From Macrobrachium rosenbergii (taxonomy: Eukaryota; Arthropoda; Malacostraca; Decapoda; Palaemonidae), in NCBI RefSeq assembly GCF_040412425.1, contig NC_089749.1:36124570-36188569 (forward strand): a DNA stretch of 64,000 bases, read 5' to 3'. Below are positions 1 to 10,990 of this stretch, piece by piece (positions within the stretch are counted from its first letter, which is position 1; each line of letters starts with the position of its first letter). Below the pieces are notes generated by a model. That model had not been told where the DNA came from and made no database searches. It was given only the letters and a program-made list of their open reading frames with translations. Position numbers and translations under genes: made by a program.

Positions 1-106
1 GAAGAAAAACACAGAGAGATGAATGTAACCTCCCCTCTTCACACAAAACAGGAGTGCAGGTTAGCAAACAAAACAGGGCTGTTTCATATTAACAACTGAG
101 AAACCT

Positions 107-109
<3 letters not shown>

Positions 110-178
<69 letters not shown>
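110..178. repeat. (TA)n microsatellite
   Basis: An uninterrupted TA dinucleotide run of about 69 bp. The sequence on either side (1-109 and 179-566) shows no gene or recognisable element. The open frame across it encodes only Ile-Tyr repeats. Confidence 0.97.
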
Positions 179-181
<3 letters not shown>

Positions 182-964
182 AATTTGGTAGTTTGACTTA
201 AAACGGCATTAGGTTCTGACAGAGTGGTCGAAGTCGATACTATTAAGTCGACCAACCACATATGTACATGTATTCTGTACCACCTTTTATCCATCATATA
301 TCCTAAGTATGACTAGCCTACATATACATTTTATATTATCAAAAAATGTGCATGTATAGTAGCCTATTTTTACGTTTAGCATATGAAATCTTATCATGCT
401 TGAACTCCTTGATTAATACTTACTTTTATTACTGTATTTAACATTTTATTGTAGGCATTCAAACCATCTGTCTCGTCTGTTTACATTTTCTTATCCGCCA
501 TTTGCATTGCCAATCGCCTTCATATGACGTATTATTTACTTTTGTTTATTTATAGGTTTGAATTAAATACATACCGGATTTATTCTGCGTATAAGACGCA
601 TTTTTTAACGAACAAAAATGGCCTAAAAATCCCCTGCGTCCTATGTATATAATGTAGGCTCAAAATTTAAGAATTTTGGCCGAAATTATACATGAAACGT
701 CACGTAGATGTTGTAGCCTAGCGTAAAATTCGGTGTTATCCTAATAACCTATTAAAAACAAAGTTTATTATAATCATTTATCATTATCACACTTACCATC
801 ACCGCAATTACTACTGCTAGTATTATAATCAATATCTACGTTGTTATTATCGATATTTTCATTAAAATGTTAATATCATTATCGTAGTCTGACTCCGGAT
901 TCATATTCCACCATATAGATATAAAAATGGGACTGCCACCTATTGATGATTATCTTTATCTCAA

Positions 965-1202
965 GAGCTTTACGGATAACAAGGCACGTTCAGTTGGTAG
1001 TTGGCAATTCCTGCTAACATAAGTTTTACGCATAACAACATGGCTTCGATCAATTGGTGGTTGACAATTCCTGCTACCATTCTCTTTAGGCATAATAGGC
1101 TAACAAGGCTTCAAATTGAGTTGATACTTTAAGTCGTGCTAGCATGATCTCTTTAAGAATAATAACATGGCTTTGTTCAGTTGCTCACGAGACTCGAGCT
1201 GT
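965..1202. repeat. Degenerate tandem repeat, about 60-bp unit, four copies
   Basis: Four successive blocks start near 965, 1021, 1081 and 1147. Each follows the pattern T(A/T)CG-or-AGGCATAACA, then 'ggcttcgatcagttggt', then 'gttgacaattcctgctaacat'. The first two are clearly alike; the third and fourth are more diverged and contain small insertions. Confidence 0.6.
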
Positions 1203-1238
1203 TACATAGGAAACACTTTTATTTATTGAATTTTACCC

Positions 1239-1530
1239 TTGATTGCATACTTTTATAATATATAATGGATATATATAACATATATTACTGTAGGTAACAT
1301 CTTTATTAATGTTTTGTTGATTCTGGCGGTAAGAAACAATGTTTACAAATGAATGTGTTACGATCTATTGGTAAAAGTGAAATGAGGCATCATAATTCAC
1401 CAGCAGACCAAACATTGATCGTCCAGTAAATGGCTGATTGTATAATACATATTTTGATAAATATAAATATGGTAAATAACTTCTTTATTAATGTTTTTGT
1501 TGATTCTGTTGGTAAGAAACAATATGCATA
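1239..1530. repeat. Two-copy tandem duplication, about 190-bp period
   Basis: The block around 1280-1340 ('aacatctttattaatgtttt', then 'gttgattctggcggtaagaa') recurs around 1470-1528 ('aacttctttattaatgtttt', then 'gttgattctgttggtaagaa'). The upstream 20-40 bp are also similar. It lies inside the inverted-repeat element. Confidence 0.6.
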
Positions 1531-1948
1531 TGATAACCTAATACTACAGTTTTTACTTACCAAAATCATATGAGCATAGGCTAGAAACCTTATTTTTTTC
1601 CTCAGTGTCCTGCTGAAATTGGGGTGCATCCTATGCAGACATGCGTATTATAAGCCATCAAATACGGTAATTTGTTATTACATTTGATTTATTTGCAAAA
1701 AATAGAAATACAAAATACATTACAAAAATATGATTCTTTTACCATTTTCGAACGAAAAACACACTATGTTGAATGAAAGCTGAGCATCTTCTCGGATATG
1801 AGCGCTGCAGGTTAGGGAAAAAGTATCTGTTTCATATTAACAACTGTATTTTAGCAAAATATAAAATTAAATATTATTATATATATATTATATTGTCGTA
1901 TATCATAAAGTCGGTCAGTCGTAATATATAGGTATAAGTCGACGACTA

Positions 1949-1949
1949 C

Positions 1950-2014
<65 letters not shown>
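1949..2014. repeat. (TA)n microsatellite
   Basis: TA dinucleotide run. Nothing recognisable lies between 1673 and 1948. Confidence 0.96.
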
Positions 2015-2017
<3 letters not shown>

Positions 2018-2207
2018 CAGTTTTATTTTGTCAACAACCATTTTTCTCATAGAGGATGGCTTCAAATGGTACTGCCCCTCTGGCTTTCAGAAAGCATTTT
2101 TAGGTTCAGGTTGCTGGCTCCATGCTTTTCTCCATGGATGTTCAAGAGGCATATATCCCGGGAGAGTGTTTGGTATTTCTTGAAGGTCAACCTAACATAC
2201 ATACATC

Positions 2208-2208
<1 letters not shown>

Positions 2209-2238
<30 letters not shown>
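2209..2238. repeat. (CA)n microsatellite
   Basis: CA dinucleotide run of about 30 bp. The stretch 2239-2900 contains no recognisable gene. Confidence 0.95.
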
Positions 2239-2240
<2 letters not shown>

Positions 2241-2903
2241 GAGAAATGAAGTAAGTTATGGGTCATCAAAACACCGAGATACAACACAAAGTTAGCGACT
2301 ATTCCGTGGCCGTTGGTTACAAGCAAGCTCAGAAGTTTAGCGTGCAAAGAAAAGACGAGACGTTAGCTAAGTAGCGAGAGTGTCGCCCGATGTGGACTCT
2401 GCGGTGAGAGGGAATGGTTACAGGTAATGGTGACGATGAAAAGCAATGAACAGTGGAGTTCAGTAGGGATGGCGAATGGTGACTTAGTTAAGACGTCATT
2501 TTAACTATGACGCGGTTATGATGTAAAACACTACCCCCTGAAACTTTAAAAGGAAGAAGAGAGAGGGGCAAAGACAGCAGTTTCGACAGTTGCGAAGAGT
2601 TGGGTAAGAAAGGTGTATTAACGCAAGTGTTATGTGAATTCTCTCTCACAAGAATTATAAATTTTCCATACTCCATTATATTGTCAGTCGTCACGGACAA
2701 GTTTTGGACTTAGTTTATGTCAGTCTCGAATATCCACTTAACTCTAGTGATGCAGCTCATTCATAGAGGGTGGAACTTATATACGCAAAATAAAGGGAAA
2801 AATTAATTCACTTCATTGATTAACCTTGATGAATATAAAATCTGCATTGTGTAAAAATGTGTTTCTATCGAAATGTTGAACCCAACATCGGCCGCTGGCC
2901 TAA

Positions 2904-3030
2904 TAGTGCAGCAGATAATTGCATATTTCATAAGAATCGTTCAGATAGTGAAACAAGCATGAAATTTTGCACAAGTGCTCTTTAAAGTTCCCTCTATCAG
3001 AAAAGGGCGCTGGCCACGCAAAAAATTTAA
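2904..3030 (+). repeat. Left terminal inverted repeat of the Academ-like element
   Basis: It is inverted relative to 7200-7329. Shared blocks include 'TCGTTCAGATAGTGAAAC' followed by 'AAGCATGAAATTTTGCAC', and later 'GGGCGCTGGCCAC'. Confidence 0.85.
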
Positions 3031-3794
3031 TATGGCGGCCAAATTCCAAGATGGCGGCCAGTATCGACAGATTTTGGCTAATTTTTCACTAGAATGGCAT
3101 GTATTTGCTTCTAGCAATATGGTAAAGCTCTTCCATACTATTTCTTGTGAATATTATGTTTCTGTAGCTTCCCAGTACAGTTTACCTTTAAATATGGGGG
3201 CTATATGGCTGCCAAGAAAAGGTAGAAACAATAATTATAATGAGAAATAATGCCCGTTCAACAATTATCGTTTTAAGCATGGATCTTGGTTTCTGTGGTT
3301 TTAGATCCTAATGAGGCCATATCTCTTTCGAATAACTCATCAATTTTGAAGGAAAATTAATAAATGTAAAAGAGTGTATGTCTGCACACAACCAGGGCAC
3401 ACTGGTGACATCACTGCTGTGTAACTCAGCATGGGGTTCAGTGCCAGCTAATCCAGCTTTACTAATCCTGTAGTCTTAGACTAGTAGTTGTAGTATAGTT
3501 TAGTTTAGTGTCCCAAATGCTTTCTAACAGCCCCAGACCAGCTATAGTTAGATAGCCGCCCCTGAATAGACAGGATGTGCCAGCGCGGGAGAGCCGAGCC
3601 AAGGGTATGGGGGCTGTACATGATGGTTCATGTACTTACCCGGATGGTGTACAGATCACACGGGACTTAAATGGCACTGGATGAATGATCGGGCTAGGTG
3701 TAGGAGACCGAACCTAGTTGAATCCCATACAGGAATGTGTGCTTTGTTTAAGGTGGTAAAGGATAACCCCTCGGCCTTAATCAAAAGTGAAATC

Positions 3795-6702
3795 ATGGCA
3801 GAATGTGATGCCAATCCAATATTGAGCAGTAGAAAAACAAACTGGAGTTTGTGTTGTCTTTGTCAGAAGGACAAAAGAGGTGAGCACTTGACATCACCTC
3901 CAAGTCATCATGTCCTAGACCATGATGGGTACACAATGCTGGCAAGGAACATTCCCATGTTCAGTGAAATTAATGAAATGCCACTGATAATGGATCCAGC
4001 AAGGCTGGATGAAGGTGATGGCATAGAGGCCACTCTCAGGAAAAAATGCAGCAAAATACCATGTGAACTGTCGCTTGTTGTTTAACAACACTGAACTGGA
4101 CCGTGCAAGAAAGCGACAATCCAATGACCAGACCAGCAACACTGAGACTAGTCGTGCAAAACTGCGCCGAACCAGTCATGACAATGAAGTTTGCATTTTC
4201 TGTGAGAAAGTGGCACCTGCATCTGATCTCAGACAGGCTAGTACTAAGGGCCTTGACTTGAAATTGCGTGAATGTGCAGAGATACTTAGTGATGGCAAGC
4301 TCCTTGCTAAGTTGACTGGTGGGGATGTCATTGCACAGGAGTTTAAGTATCACCATGCCTGTCTTTGTGCCCTCTACAACAGAAAAAGGTCCTACCTGAG
4401 GAGCCTTGAGAAAGACCAAGGTAGCACTGAGTCAGAATCAGATGTGTATCCACTAGTTCTGTCAGAACTGATGACATACATTGTTGAAAACAACCTTTGT
4501 TCAGATGATCCAGTCACATTTCGGCTGGCAGATATTTGCCACCTCTACCAACAACGTCTGGAACAATTAGGTGTAGAGTCACCAAGTGTAAATTCCACGA
4601 GACTCAAAGACAAACTTCTGGCAGAAATTCCAGAACTTGAGGCTCATAAATCTGGCAGAGATGTATTACTTGCATTTCAAAAGGATGTGGGAAAAGCACT
4701 TGCTCAATCATCTGATCTTTCAGAGGCAGTTATCATTGCTAAAGCAGCAAATATTCTCAGAAAGTCTATACTTGATCATCAGTCACGGTTTGATGGCACA
4801 TTTTCTGAGGCTTGTGTACGAAATTCTGTGCCTCCTCTCCTGCTCCAGTTTGTAGGGATGGTTGAGCATGGGGCTGACATCAAGTCACAGTTACGATTTG
4901 GAGCATCAAAGTCAGACCAGGCCATTGCACAGCTCATGCAGTTCAAAGGTTCAAAGTAAGTAGTCTAATGAGCAGACAACACACCATGAACAAACACCTC
5001 ATGCGCAGAAGACATTCTTGAGAGAGTCAGCAAGCTGTCATTGGCTTTGCAACACTTGGGAAGTCCTTTTCAGGAAGAGAGCCAGGATCTGTATTCCATT
5101 GACAACAAAGACATTGCCCACCCCAGCTCAGCAGAACTTCTACAGACACACCTTGACAGAGGCCGCACTAAATTTCAGAAGTTTTCAGACTCTTTGGCAA
5201 ACAATGCAGTCTCCTTCTATGAGCTGATAAAGAAGAACAGAACTGACTTCTTCAGGCAAGAAGCTGCTCCTGTAGAACAGTCAAAGCAGAAACTTCTGAA
5301 GGAGGATTGCCAGCTTTTCTCAAAGCTATTTATATCCTGTCAGAGCCGTGAATGTGATCTGCAGGAATTCTTCCAGCACGAGAATCAAACATTCCCAGCT
5401 TCCCTTAGTGAGGGTGGTAGGCTGTACACATGTCAGAAGTCTCAGCTGACCTCGGTCCTGAGAGTCATGTTACACTAGAAGACAAAGAACCAAAGACTGA
5501 TGTCCTCATTGTAGATGGATCAGCTTTGGTCCATGCCTTGCCACCAAAGAAAGGAAAGACCTTTGAGGGCTATGCACTTTGCGACTTCTTGCCTGTGATA
5601 CAATCCTATAGCAGCAAGTACACATCATCACATCTTGTATTTGATGTATACAATACATCCAGCCTCAAAGCTGAGACCAGGCTCCAACGTGGTCAAGGGG
5701 AAGGCGCAAGGTGACAGACAAGAACACAATTCCATCCAACTGGCGCAATTTCCTAAGACACGATGCCAACAAGACAGAGTTGTTCCAGTTCCTGGCAGAC
5801 AAAGTTGCCCAGATGTCTGCCACAAATGTTGTCATTGCCACGAAAGGGTCTGCTGTCCTCAGCACTCATGAGGCTAGTCTTCAGGGACTGGAAAAGTGCT
5901 CTCATGAGGAAGCTGACACCGCATCTTTCTCCATGCCAAATATGCCACAGAACATGGAGCCAAGACCATCACGGTTAAAGCAAATGACACAGATGTTCTT
6001 GTCGTTGCAGTCAGTGCTTTCTCCACTCTCCACAATCTAGGGCTAGAGAAGCTATGGGTGGCATTTGGCCAAGGCCAGAGCCTGCGTTGGATTGCTGTGC
6101 ATGACCTGTGCAACTCTCTGGGCCAGGAGAAGGTGAATGGCATGCTCTTCTTCCATGCGTTCACAGGCTGTGATACAGTGTCAGCCTTCCGGAGCAAGGG
6201 CAAGAAGACCGCCTGGCAGACATGGAACATCTTTCCAGAGGCCTCCACTGTGTTCTCCAAACTGAGTCACTACCCTCTCAGAGTGGAAGAGAGTGACCTG
6301 AAGGTCCTGGAGAGGTTTGTCATACTTATGTATGAAAGATCCAGCACTGCTGGCACTGTGGATGAGGCTAGACTTGATATGTTTGCCAGAAAACAAAGGG
6401 CATATGAGGCCATTCCACCAACCAGGAGCTCTCCTCCAACACACCAAGCGTGCTGCGTACCAGGCTGGTTGTGTGTGGGGCAGGCCACCCAGTGTCAGCC
6501 ACAGCCAGAGAACCCTGCTGAGTGGGGATGGCAAAAGTCTGGTGAAGCATGGCAAGTCCTCTGGACAACCAACTCGCCCTTAGCCAAGAGTTGCCAACAG
6601 CTTACCAAATGTGGATGCAAAGCAGGCTGTCAGGAAAGGTGCAAGTGCTACAAGCTGGGTCTTCCCTGCACAGCTCTGTGCACTTGCAAATGTGAAGTCT
6701 AG
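3795..6702 (+). pseudogene. Zinc-binding / XPG-FEN-like nuclease / Cys-rich transposon protein, frameshifted
   Basis: The only large gene of the element, readable over about 950 codons but broken into six or more frames. In order it has: a CCLC zinc motif (about 3852); a second C-x2-C motif (CIFC, about 4192) with a distant H-H-A-C (about 4350); a helical region; VDGSALVH (about 5511); a C-S-H-E-E-A-D motif (about 5900); N-D-T-D-V (about 5980); an H-x3-G-C-D-T-V-S...GKKTAW segment (6154-6205); and a Cys-rich CXC-like tail, C-G-C-K-x3-C-x3-C-K-C (6606-6672). The acidic motifs followed by GCD...G-x-KKTA match the XPG/FEN nuclease layout, including its helix-two-turn-helix. Breaks lie near 4045 (extra A in an A run), 4960-5025, 5430-5478, 5698, 5918, 6425 and 6478; the last two compensate. 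The gene ends at TAG 6702. The start is uncertain: ATG 3795 or 3738. It cannot make a full-length product as written. Confidence 0.78.
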
Positions 6703-7199
6703 ATAAATATTGCCCTCTCTTCAGTAGATAATCTAGCTTGAGCATCCAATGTGTCATGCTATGCCTACCTTCTTATCCTCGAATTTTTCAAAGGTGTAGG
6801 TTGAGAGACCTATACATAGATTGTTGCGTTTAGTCCGTATTTCTCTTCTTTTCTTTTATGGTTACAGTCTTAGACACAATGTTGTATGTGACCATACCAT
6901 TACTATTTCAGTTGAAAATAGCATATTAGTTAAACTGTCTGATCACATGAATATACCATTAAATAAAAACAGTTGGTCTCTATGTCTGCTAGCGCTGTGG
7001 ATAAAAAAAAACTTTTATGGCAACCATTTTGTACGCCATCTTGGTTACAATTCATTTAGTAAGGGTTTTCAATAAAATGTGTGGTATGGAACATTTTTAT
7101 AACCTAAAAGTCGAGGTTTAAAAAAAAAAAACTGGCATATTCCATCCAATAGATGCTCCCAAACCAGTGAATTCAACATAGATGGCGGCCATTTTGAAA

Positions 7200-7329
7200 A
7201 ATAGCCGCCATCTTGGATTTTCAGGTGGCCAGCGCCCTTTTCTAAGAGAGCGTAGTCTTAGGAATGTTTGTGCCAAATTTCATGCTTGTTTCACTATCTG
7301 AACGATTTTTACAGCAATCTGCTGCACTA
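7200..7329 (-). repeat. Right terminal inverted repeat of the Academ-like element
   Basis: It is the inverted partner of 2904-3030. Read on the minus strand it begins TAGTGCAGCAGATTG and carries the same GATAGTGAAACAAGC and GGGCGCTGGCCACC blocks, in the same order. Confidence 0.85.
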
Positions 7330-7378
7330 TAATGCCTTAGGTTACTTCTGTAACTACTACTACTACACACACATACAC

Positions 7379-7495
<117 letters not shown>

Positions 7496-7557
7496 CCGAG
7501 AAACCAAACATTAAACCATTCTTGCGATATGTATGTTTCTCGGGAGGAAATATACGC

Positions 7558-8506
7558 ATATACAAGGACTCCATAAAGTCATGGCGCAATTTCAAATACT
7601 TCCAGCTTCGTAACTATACATGATAGAATTAATCTGTAAAAAGGATAAGAAATCTTGATTCGTATAGATTTTCTACTCCTCTGAAGTTCTATTTATAATT
7701 TGTTTTATCAAATATTTTTCACAGTTTCTGAAACTTCTTTTTCAAAACTGCCGTTGAACCATGGCTAGAAGAGAAATTAAACTGTCTTCTTTGGTTGGCT
7801 GAGCTAAAACGTACTGTTGCTGTCTAATGAAGGTTTGCAACCCAATACAATAAAGAAGCACCATACAGGAATTGCATAGCCACTCAAAAATGCATAATCA
7901 GTATTAGTTATTTCATTGAATTGGTGACAATTGATATGATAATCCTCTTCTACCAACATTTGATGCATTTGGATTCTGTACGCTTTCATTTTAAGTGTTT
8001 TGCACAGAATCTTATGCAAAGCAGATTTTGAAAGCCTCATCTCCAAAAATGCTCGTCTTAGACTCATTCTCGGACTTCTTACAAAGGATTGTTCTACTGA
8101 TGCTACAGTTCCTTCATCAGTGCATGGTCTACCAGACAGTGGTGCGTATCAATAAGAGAACCTATTTCCTTAAATTTCTTCATAGACTTCGCTTTGCAGT
8201 TCCTGTGCGGTGCTTCTTTATTGTACTGGGTTGTGAACCTTTTTTAGACAGGGAAAGTACATTTTAGCTCAGCCAACTTTCTCTTCTAGTGAAGCCATGG
8301 GTCAATAGCAATTCTGATAAATAAGTTTCAGAAATTGTGAAAAATATTTGATAAAACGAATAATAACTGACAGTTTAGAAGGACAGAAAAACTTGACACA
8401 TCAAGCATTCTTATCTCTTTTACAGATTAATTCTATCATGTATAGTTACGAAGCTACAAATATTTTAAATTGCACCATGACTTTATGGACACCCTATATA
8501 TACGTA
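7558..8506 (-). mobile_element. Internally deleted mariner-type element with about 330-bp inverted arms
   Basis: The left arm (about 7558-7890) and right arm (about 8180-8506) are inverted copies. Shared blocks include 'CCATAAAGTCATGGYGCAAT', 'GCTTCGTAACTATACATGAT' and 'AATAAAGAAGCACC'. The outer end on the right, read inward, starts 'GGGTGTCCATAAAGTC'. The centre holds a minus-strand transposase fragment. (TA)n tracts lie on both sides, 7379-7494 and 8509-8907. Long arms with a partial transposase suggest an internally deleted derivative. Confidence 0.7.
7905..8143 (-). pseudogene. Mariner-type transposase N-terminal (DNA-binding) fragment
   Basis: The minus strand reads a continuous fragment with S-G-R-P, then SFVRSPRMSLRRA, then 'SKSALHKILCKTLKMKAYR'. 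This is the helix-turn-helix pattern (x-S-V-R-x-A, K-S-x-V-H-K-I-L, L-K-x-K-x-Y-K) of the mariner-like transposases found widely in arthropods. The frame continues to 7804 but loses family resemblance after about 7905. No DDE/DDD catalytic domain follows, so it is an internally truncated, inactive remnant. I infer the family from the motif pattern only. Confidence 0.62.
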
Positions 8507-8507
8507 C

Positions 8508-8907
<400 letters not shown>

Positions 8908-8910
<3 letters not shown>

Positions 8911-9609
8911 AATGAACACCTTCAACTGTCACAATAATTTATATAGATATTATTTAAAATCAAGTTCTTTCATACCTGAATGATCAGGGCCACGGTGGTA
9001 TTTTTAATTTTTTAGGATACTCCAAAGAGCCAGATCACAGTAGCACAAGGGGGCAATACGGAATACTCAAAGAGGGATAAACATACTAAAAAAAAAATAA
9101 GCAAACAAATTTATTACAAACAATATCTTATTAGATTTAGACAGCCCCAGAAAAGCTTAATTATTTAGGAGGTAGAAACACATTCAACAACAAAACACAG
9201 ATACTACCGTCATTCACCTAGCTAACTTTCGCTCATGAAGTCGAAGGGAAAGAAATAAGGGAGAGGAAGGGATTTATCTTACACACCAGTACATATTTAA
9301 CTCAATTATACGACAGCGAGAGAAAAAAGACAGAAGAGAACCTTAAACCTCTTCCTATAATTTATACAATATCCAACAAAAACTCATATTTACACTAATC
9401 ACCAATGATTCCATAAGGAATATAAATACAAATCGATGCTGGCGAGGAACACTGCAAATGACACGACAAAAACACTATACACTGGCAGGGTGTGAACTGA
9501 CACACGTCAGTGGCATCCCAAAGAAGAAATTAATCGTTCATATGCCCTTACCAAGTGTATCATAAAGAGTAAGCCTTGTCACGACTCTGAAGGACAAGCA
9601 CGACAGCAG
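8908..9609 (-). repeat. 3' LTR of LTR-A, truncated on the U3 side
   Basis: About 702 bp, similar throughout to 11559-12291. Examples are 'CCTGAATGATCAGGGCCAC' followed by 'CAAAGAGCCAGATCACAGTA', and the shared GAAGGACAAGCAC near the right edge. Similarity stops at 9609/12291, where protease coding sequence begins on this side. Confidence 0.8.
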
Positions 9610-9925
9610 TCACAACCGAGATAGGTTTAAAAATATCATCACATACACTTTCGGTACCTATCTCTACCATAGACAAAATCGGGAAAATACTGGATTCGTC
9701 ATCCGACACAAGGTCATTAGCAAAAAGCAGGTCAATTGCAGGAACTGGCAAACCATTGACTACTGCTAGTTTAGCAGTCCCCTTAAAGTATGTAGTTTCT
9801 AAATACAAGGTTTTGAGAGGGTAGGAAGCAACCGTATTTGGAAACTCTCCCAAAACAACAAAGTCATTATTAGTAAATACAAAACCTTAAGGCACAGATT
9901 CCTTTAAAATCAGTGTCACGTAAAA
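9560..9925 (-). pseudogene. Retropepsin-like protease segment of LTR-A, fused into the 3' LTR
   Basis: Minus strand. An active-site-like V-L-R-D-T-D-F lies near 9909-9925 (the usual motif is D-T-G). Beyond a stop and frame change come YLETTYFKG and 'LPVPAIDLLFANDLV', the C-terminal protease signature (P-x-x-D-x-L-x-G/A-N-D-L). After SVVTA the reading frame crosses the deletion junction at 9609/9610 and ends inside LTR sequence. Dead by mutation and truncation. Confidence 0.65.
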
Positions 9926-10001
9926 CCTTTATCCGATGTCCAACCTGTTTTGTCTGACCGGTCAAAATAGACCCATTTGAGATATACTTTCTGAATCTGA
10001 G

Positions 10002-10283
10002 TCACTTATTGCTTTCATCCTCCCTTTTCCTTGGCGGTTTCTCTACCAAGACAACATTTATGGGTTCACTGTTCTTTCGTAAATAATTTTGCCTGGCAAA
10101 ACAGTTTGCCTTAACATGACCCTTACGGTTACACCAGAAACAAGACATGGAGGATTTCCTATCACCACCACCACTACCAGACCTACCACTATTTACGTAG
10201 CTATGTGATTCTACTCTACCACTACCACTACTATCACTATTTATATTAGATCCCTTCATACTCTTATTGTTGTCATTATTCAC
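10002..10283 (-). pseudogene. gag nucleocapsid segment with CCHC zinc knuckle (LTR-A)
   Basis: Contains C-F-W-C-N-R-K-G-H-V-K-A-N-C, a perfect C-x2-C-x4-H-x4-C zinc knuckle, preceded by a low-complexity Ser/Gly/Asn linker. In the family this segment binds the element RNA. It lies between the capsid and protease segments as expected but in its own frame. Confidence 0.75.
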
Positions 10284-10404
10284 AGGTCTATTCTGATTTC
10301 TTTGATATGAATTAATTCTATCATTACTCCTGCGCCAGTTACCATTGAAAGGGGAGAATTTCCTGATGCCATTATTATCCTTTTTCCCTAACTCATGCTT
10401 ATGA

Positions 10405-10851
10405 TCAAGGGAATATAGCTACCTCCTGTAAAGAATCAATCTTCAGCGCCTCAATATGATTTTTTAGCTCCCTGGGAACAGCTCTTTTAAATTCCTCGAT
10501 CAATATCAATTCCCACAACTTATCAAAACTATCCACTTCCCTCGCCTTGAGCCAGTCATCCATAAACTGCTCCCTCTTCCTACTGAACTCTACATAAGTC
10601 ATATCCGGATCTTTCTTGTAGTTCCGAAATTTCTGGCGGTAGGCCTCAGGAACAAGGTCATAAGCCTTCAAAATTATGTCTTTAACAGAATCATAACCCG
10701 AAGAAAGGTTTTCATTAAGGGTGTTATATACACGTTGGGCCTTACCTTTGAACCTACATTGCACCAACGTGGTCCACATATCCTTAGGCCAATTCAGTTT
10801 CTTAGCTATCCTTTCGAAATATATAAAATAACTCTGAAGCGTCATCCTCAA
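10405..10851 (-). pseudogene. gag capsid-like segment of LTR-A
   Basis: 148 codons reading 'YFIYFERIAKKLNWPKDMW', then 'LVQCRFKGKAQRVYNTL', 'YRQKFRNYKKDP', and 'YVEFSRKREQFMDDWLKA'. This order (FERIA...W, L-x-G-K-A, Y...FR, F...L..W) is the retrotransposon gag / SCAN-like capsid pattern. It should form the particle shell of the retroelement. Neighbouring gag pieces are in other frames, so the gene is broken. Confidence 0.72.
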
Positions 10852-10908
10852 TAAACAAGGGAACCAGCTTCAATGCACTTAACAAATTAAACCTATCACC
10901 ACTGACAC

Positions 10909-10910
<2 letters not shown>

Positions 10911-10951
<41 letters not shown>

Positions 10952-10973
10952 TATTATTATTATTATTATTATT
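10911..10973. repeat. (ATT)n trinucleotide repeat
   Basis: TTA/ATT trinucleotide run with one interruption, embedded within the gag region of LTR-A. Confidence 0.95.
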
Positions 10974-10990
10974 TGCTGACAATCGTAGCT

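Larger units (their letters stand above)
567..1672. mobile_element. Degenerate inverted-repeat DNA element (non-autonomous)
   Basis: The left end (about 567-650) carries a 'GCGTATAAGACGCA' motif followed by a second 'TGCGTCCTATG' motif. The right end (about 1600-1672), read on the minus strand, carries 'GCTTATAATACGCA' and then 'GCATAGGATGCACC' in the same order and spacing. This is the arrangement of imperfect terminal inverted repeats. Motifs of this kind are widespread in animal non-autonomous DNA transposons, but I cannot assign a superfamily. The interior has no coding sequence and consists largely of degenerate tandem repeats. The ends are approximate. Confidence 0.45.
2904..7329 (+). 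mobile_element. 4.4-kb DNA transposon with inverted termini, Academ-like
   Basis: The left end begins 'TAGTGCAGCAGAT' at 2904. The right end is its inverse, finishing 'ATCTGCTGCACTA' with small differences at 7329. The inverted similarity runs inward for about 120 bp and includes a shared 'AAAAGGGCGCTGGCCAC' and 'CAAGATGGCGGC' blocks. TAA lies immediately outside both ends (2901-2903 and 7330-7332) and is a candidate 3-bp target-site duplication. Inside, on the plus strand, is a decayed gene with zinc-binding motifs, an XPG/FEN-like nuclease region and a Cys-rich tail. From family knowledge, Academ elements have short 3-4 bp duplications and some encode an XPG-like nuclease. The assignment rests on that match and not on a database search. 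Confidence 0.75.

Noticed and set aside
7020..7060. Possible coding continuation of the nuclease gene after 6702
   Set aside because: The CGC/TGC-rich tail ends at a stop, and the downstream frame has no family resemblance; 6703-7199 is 3' non-coding part of the element.
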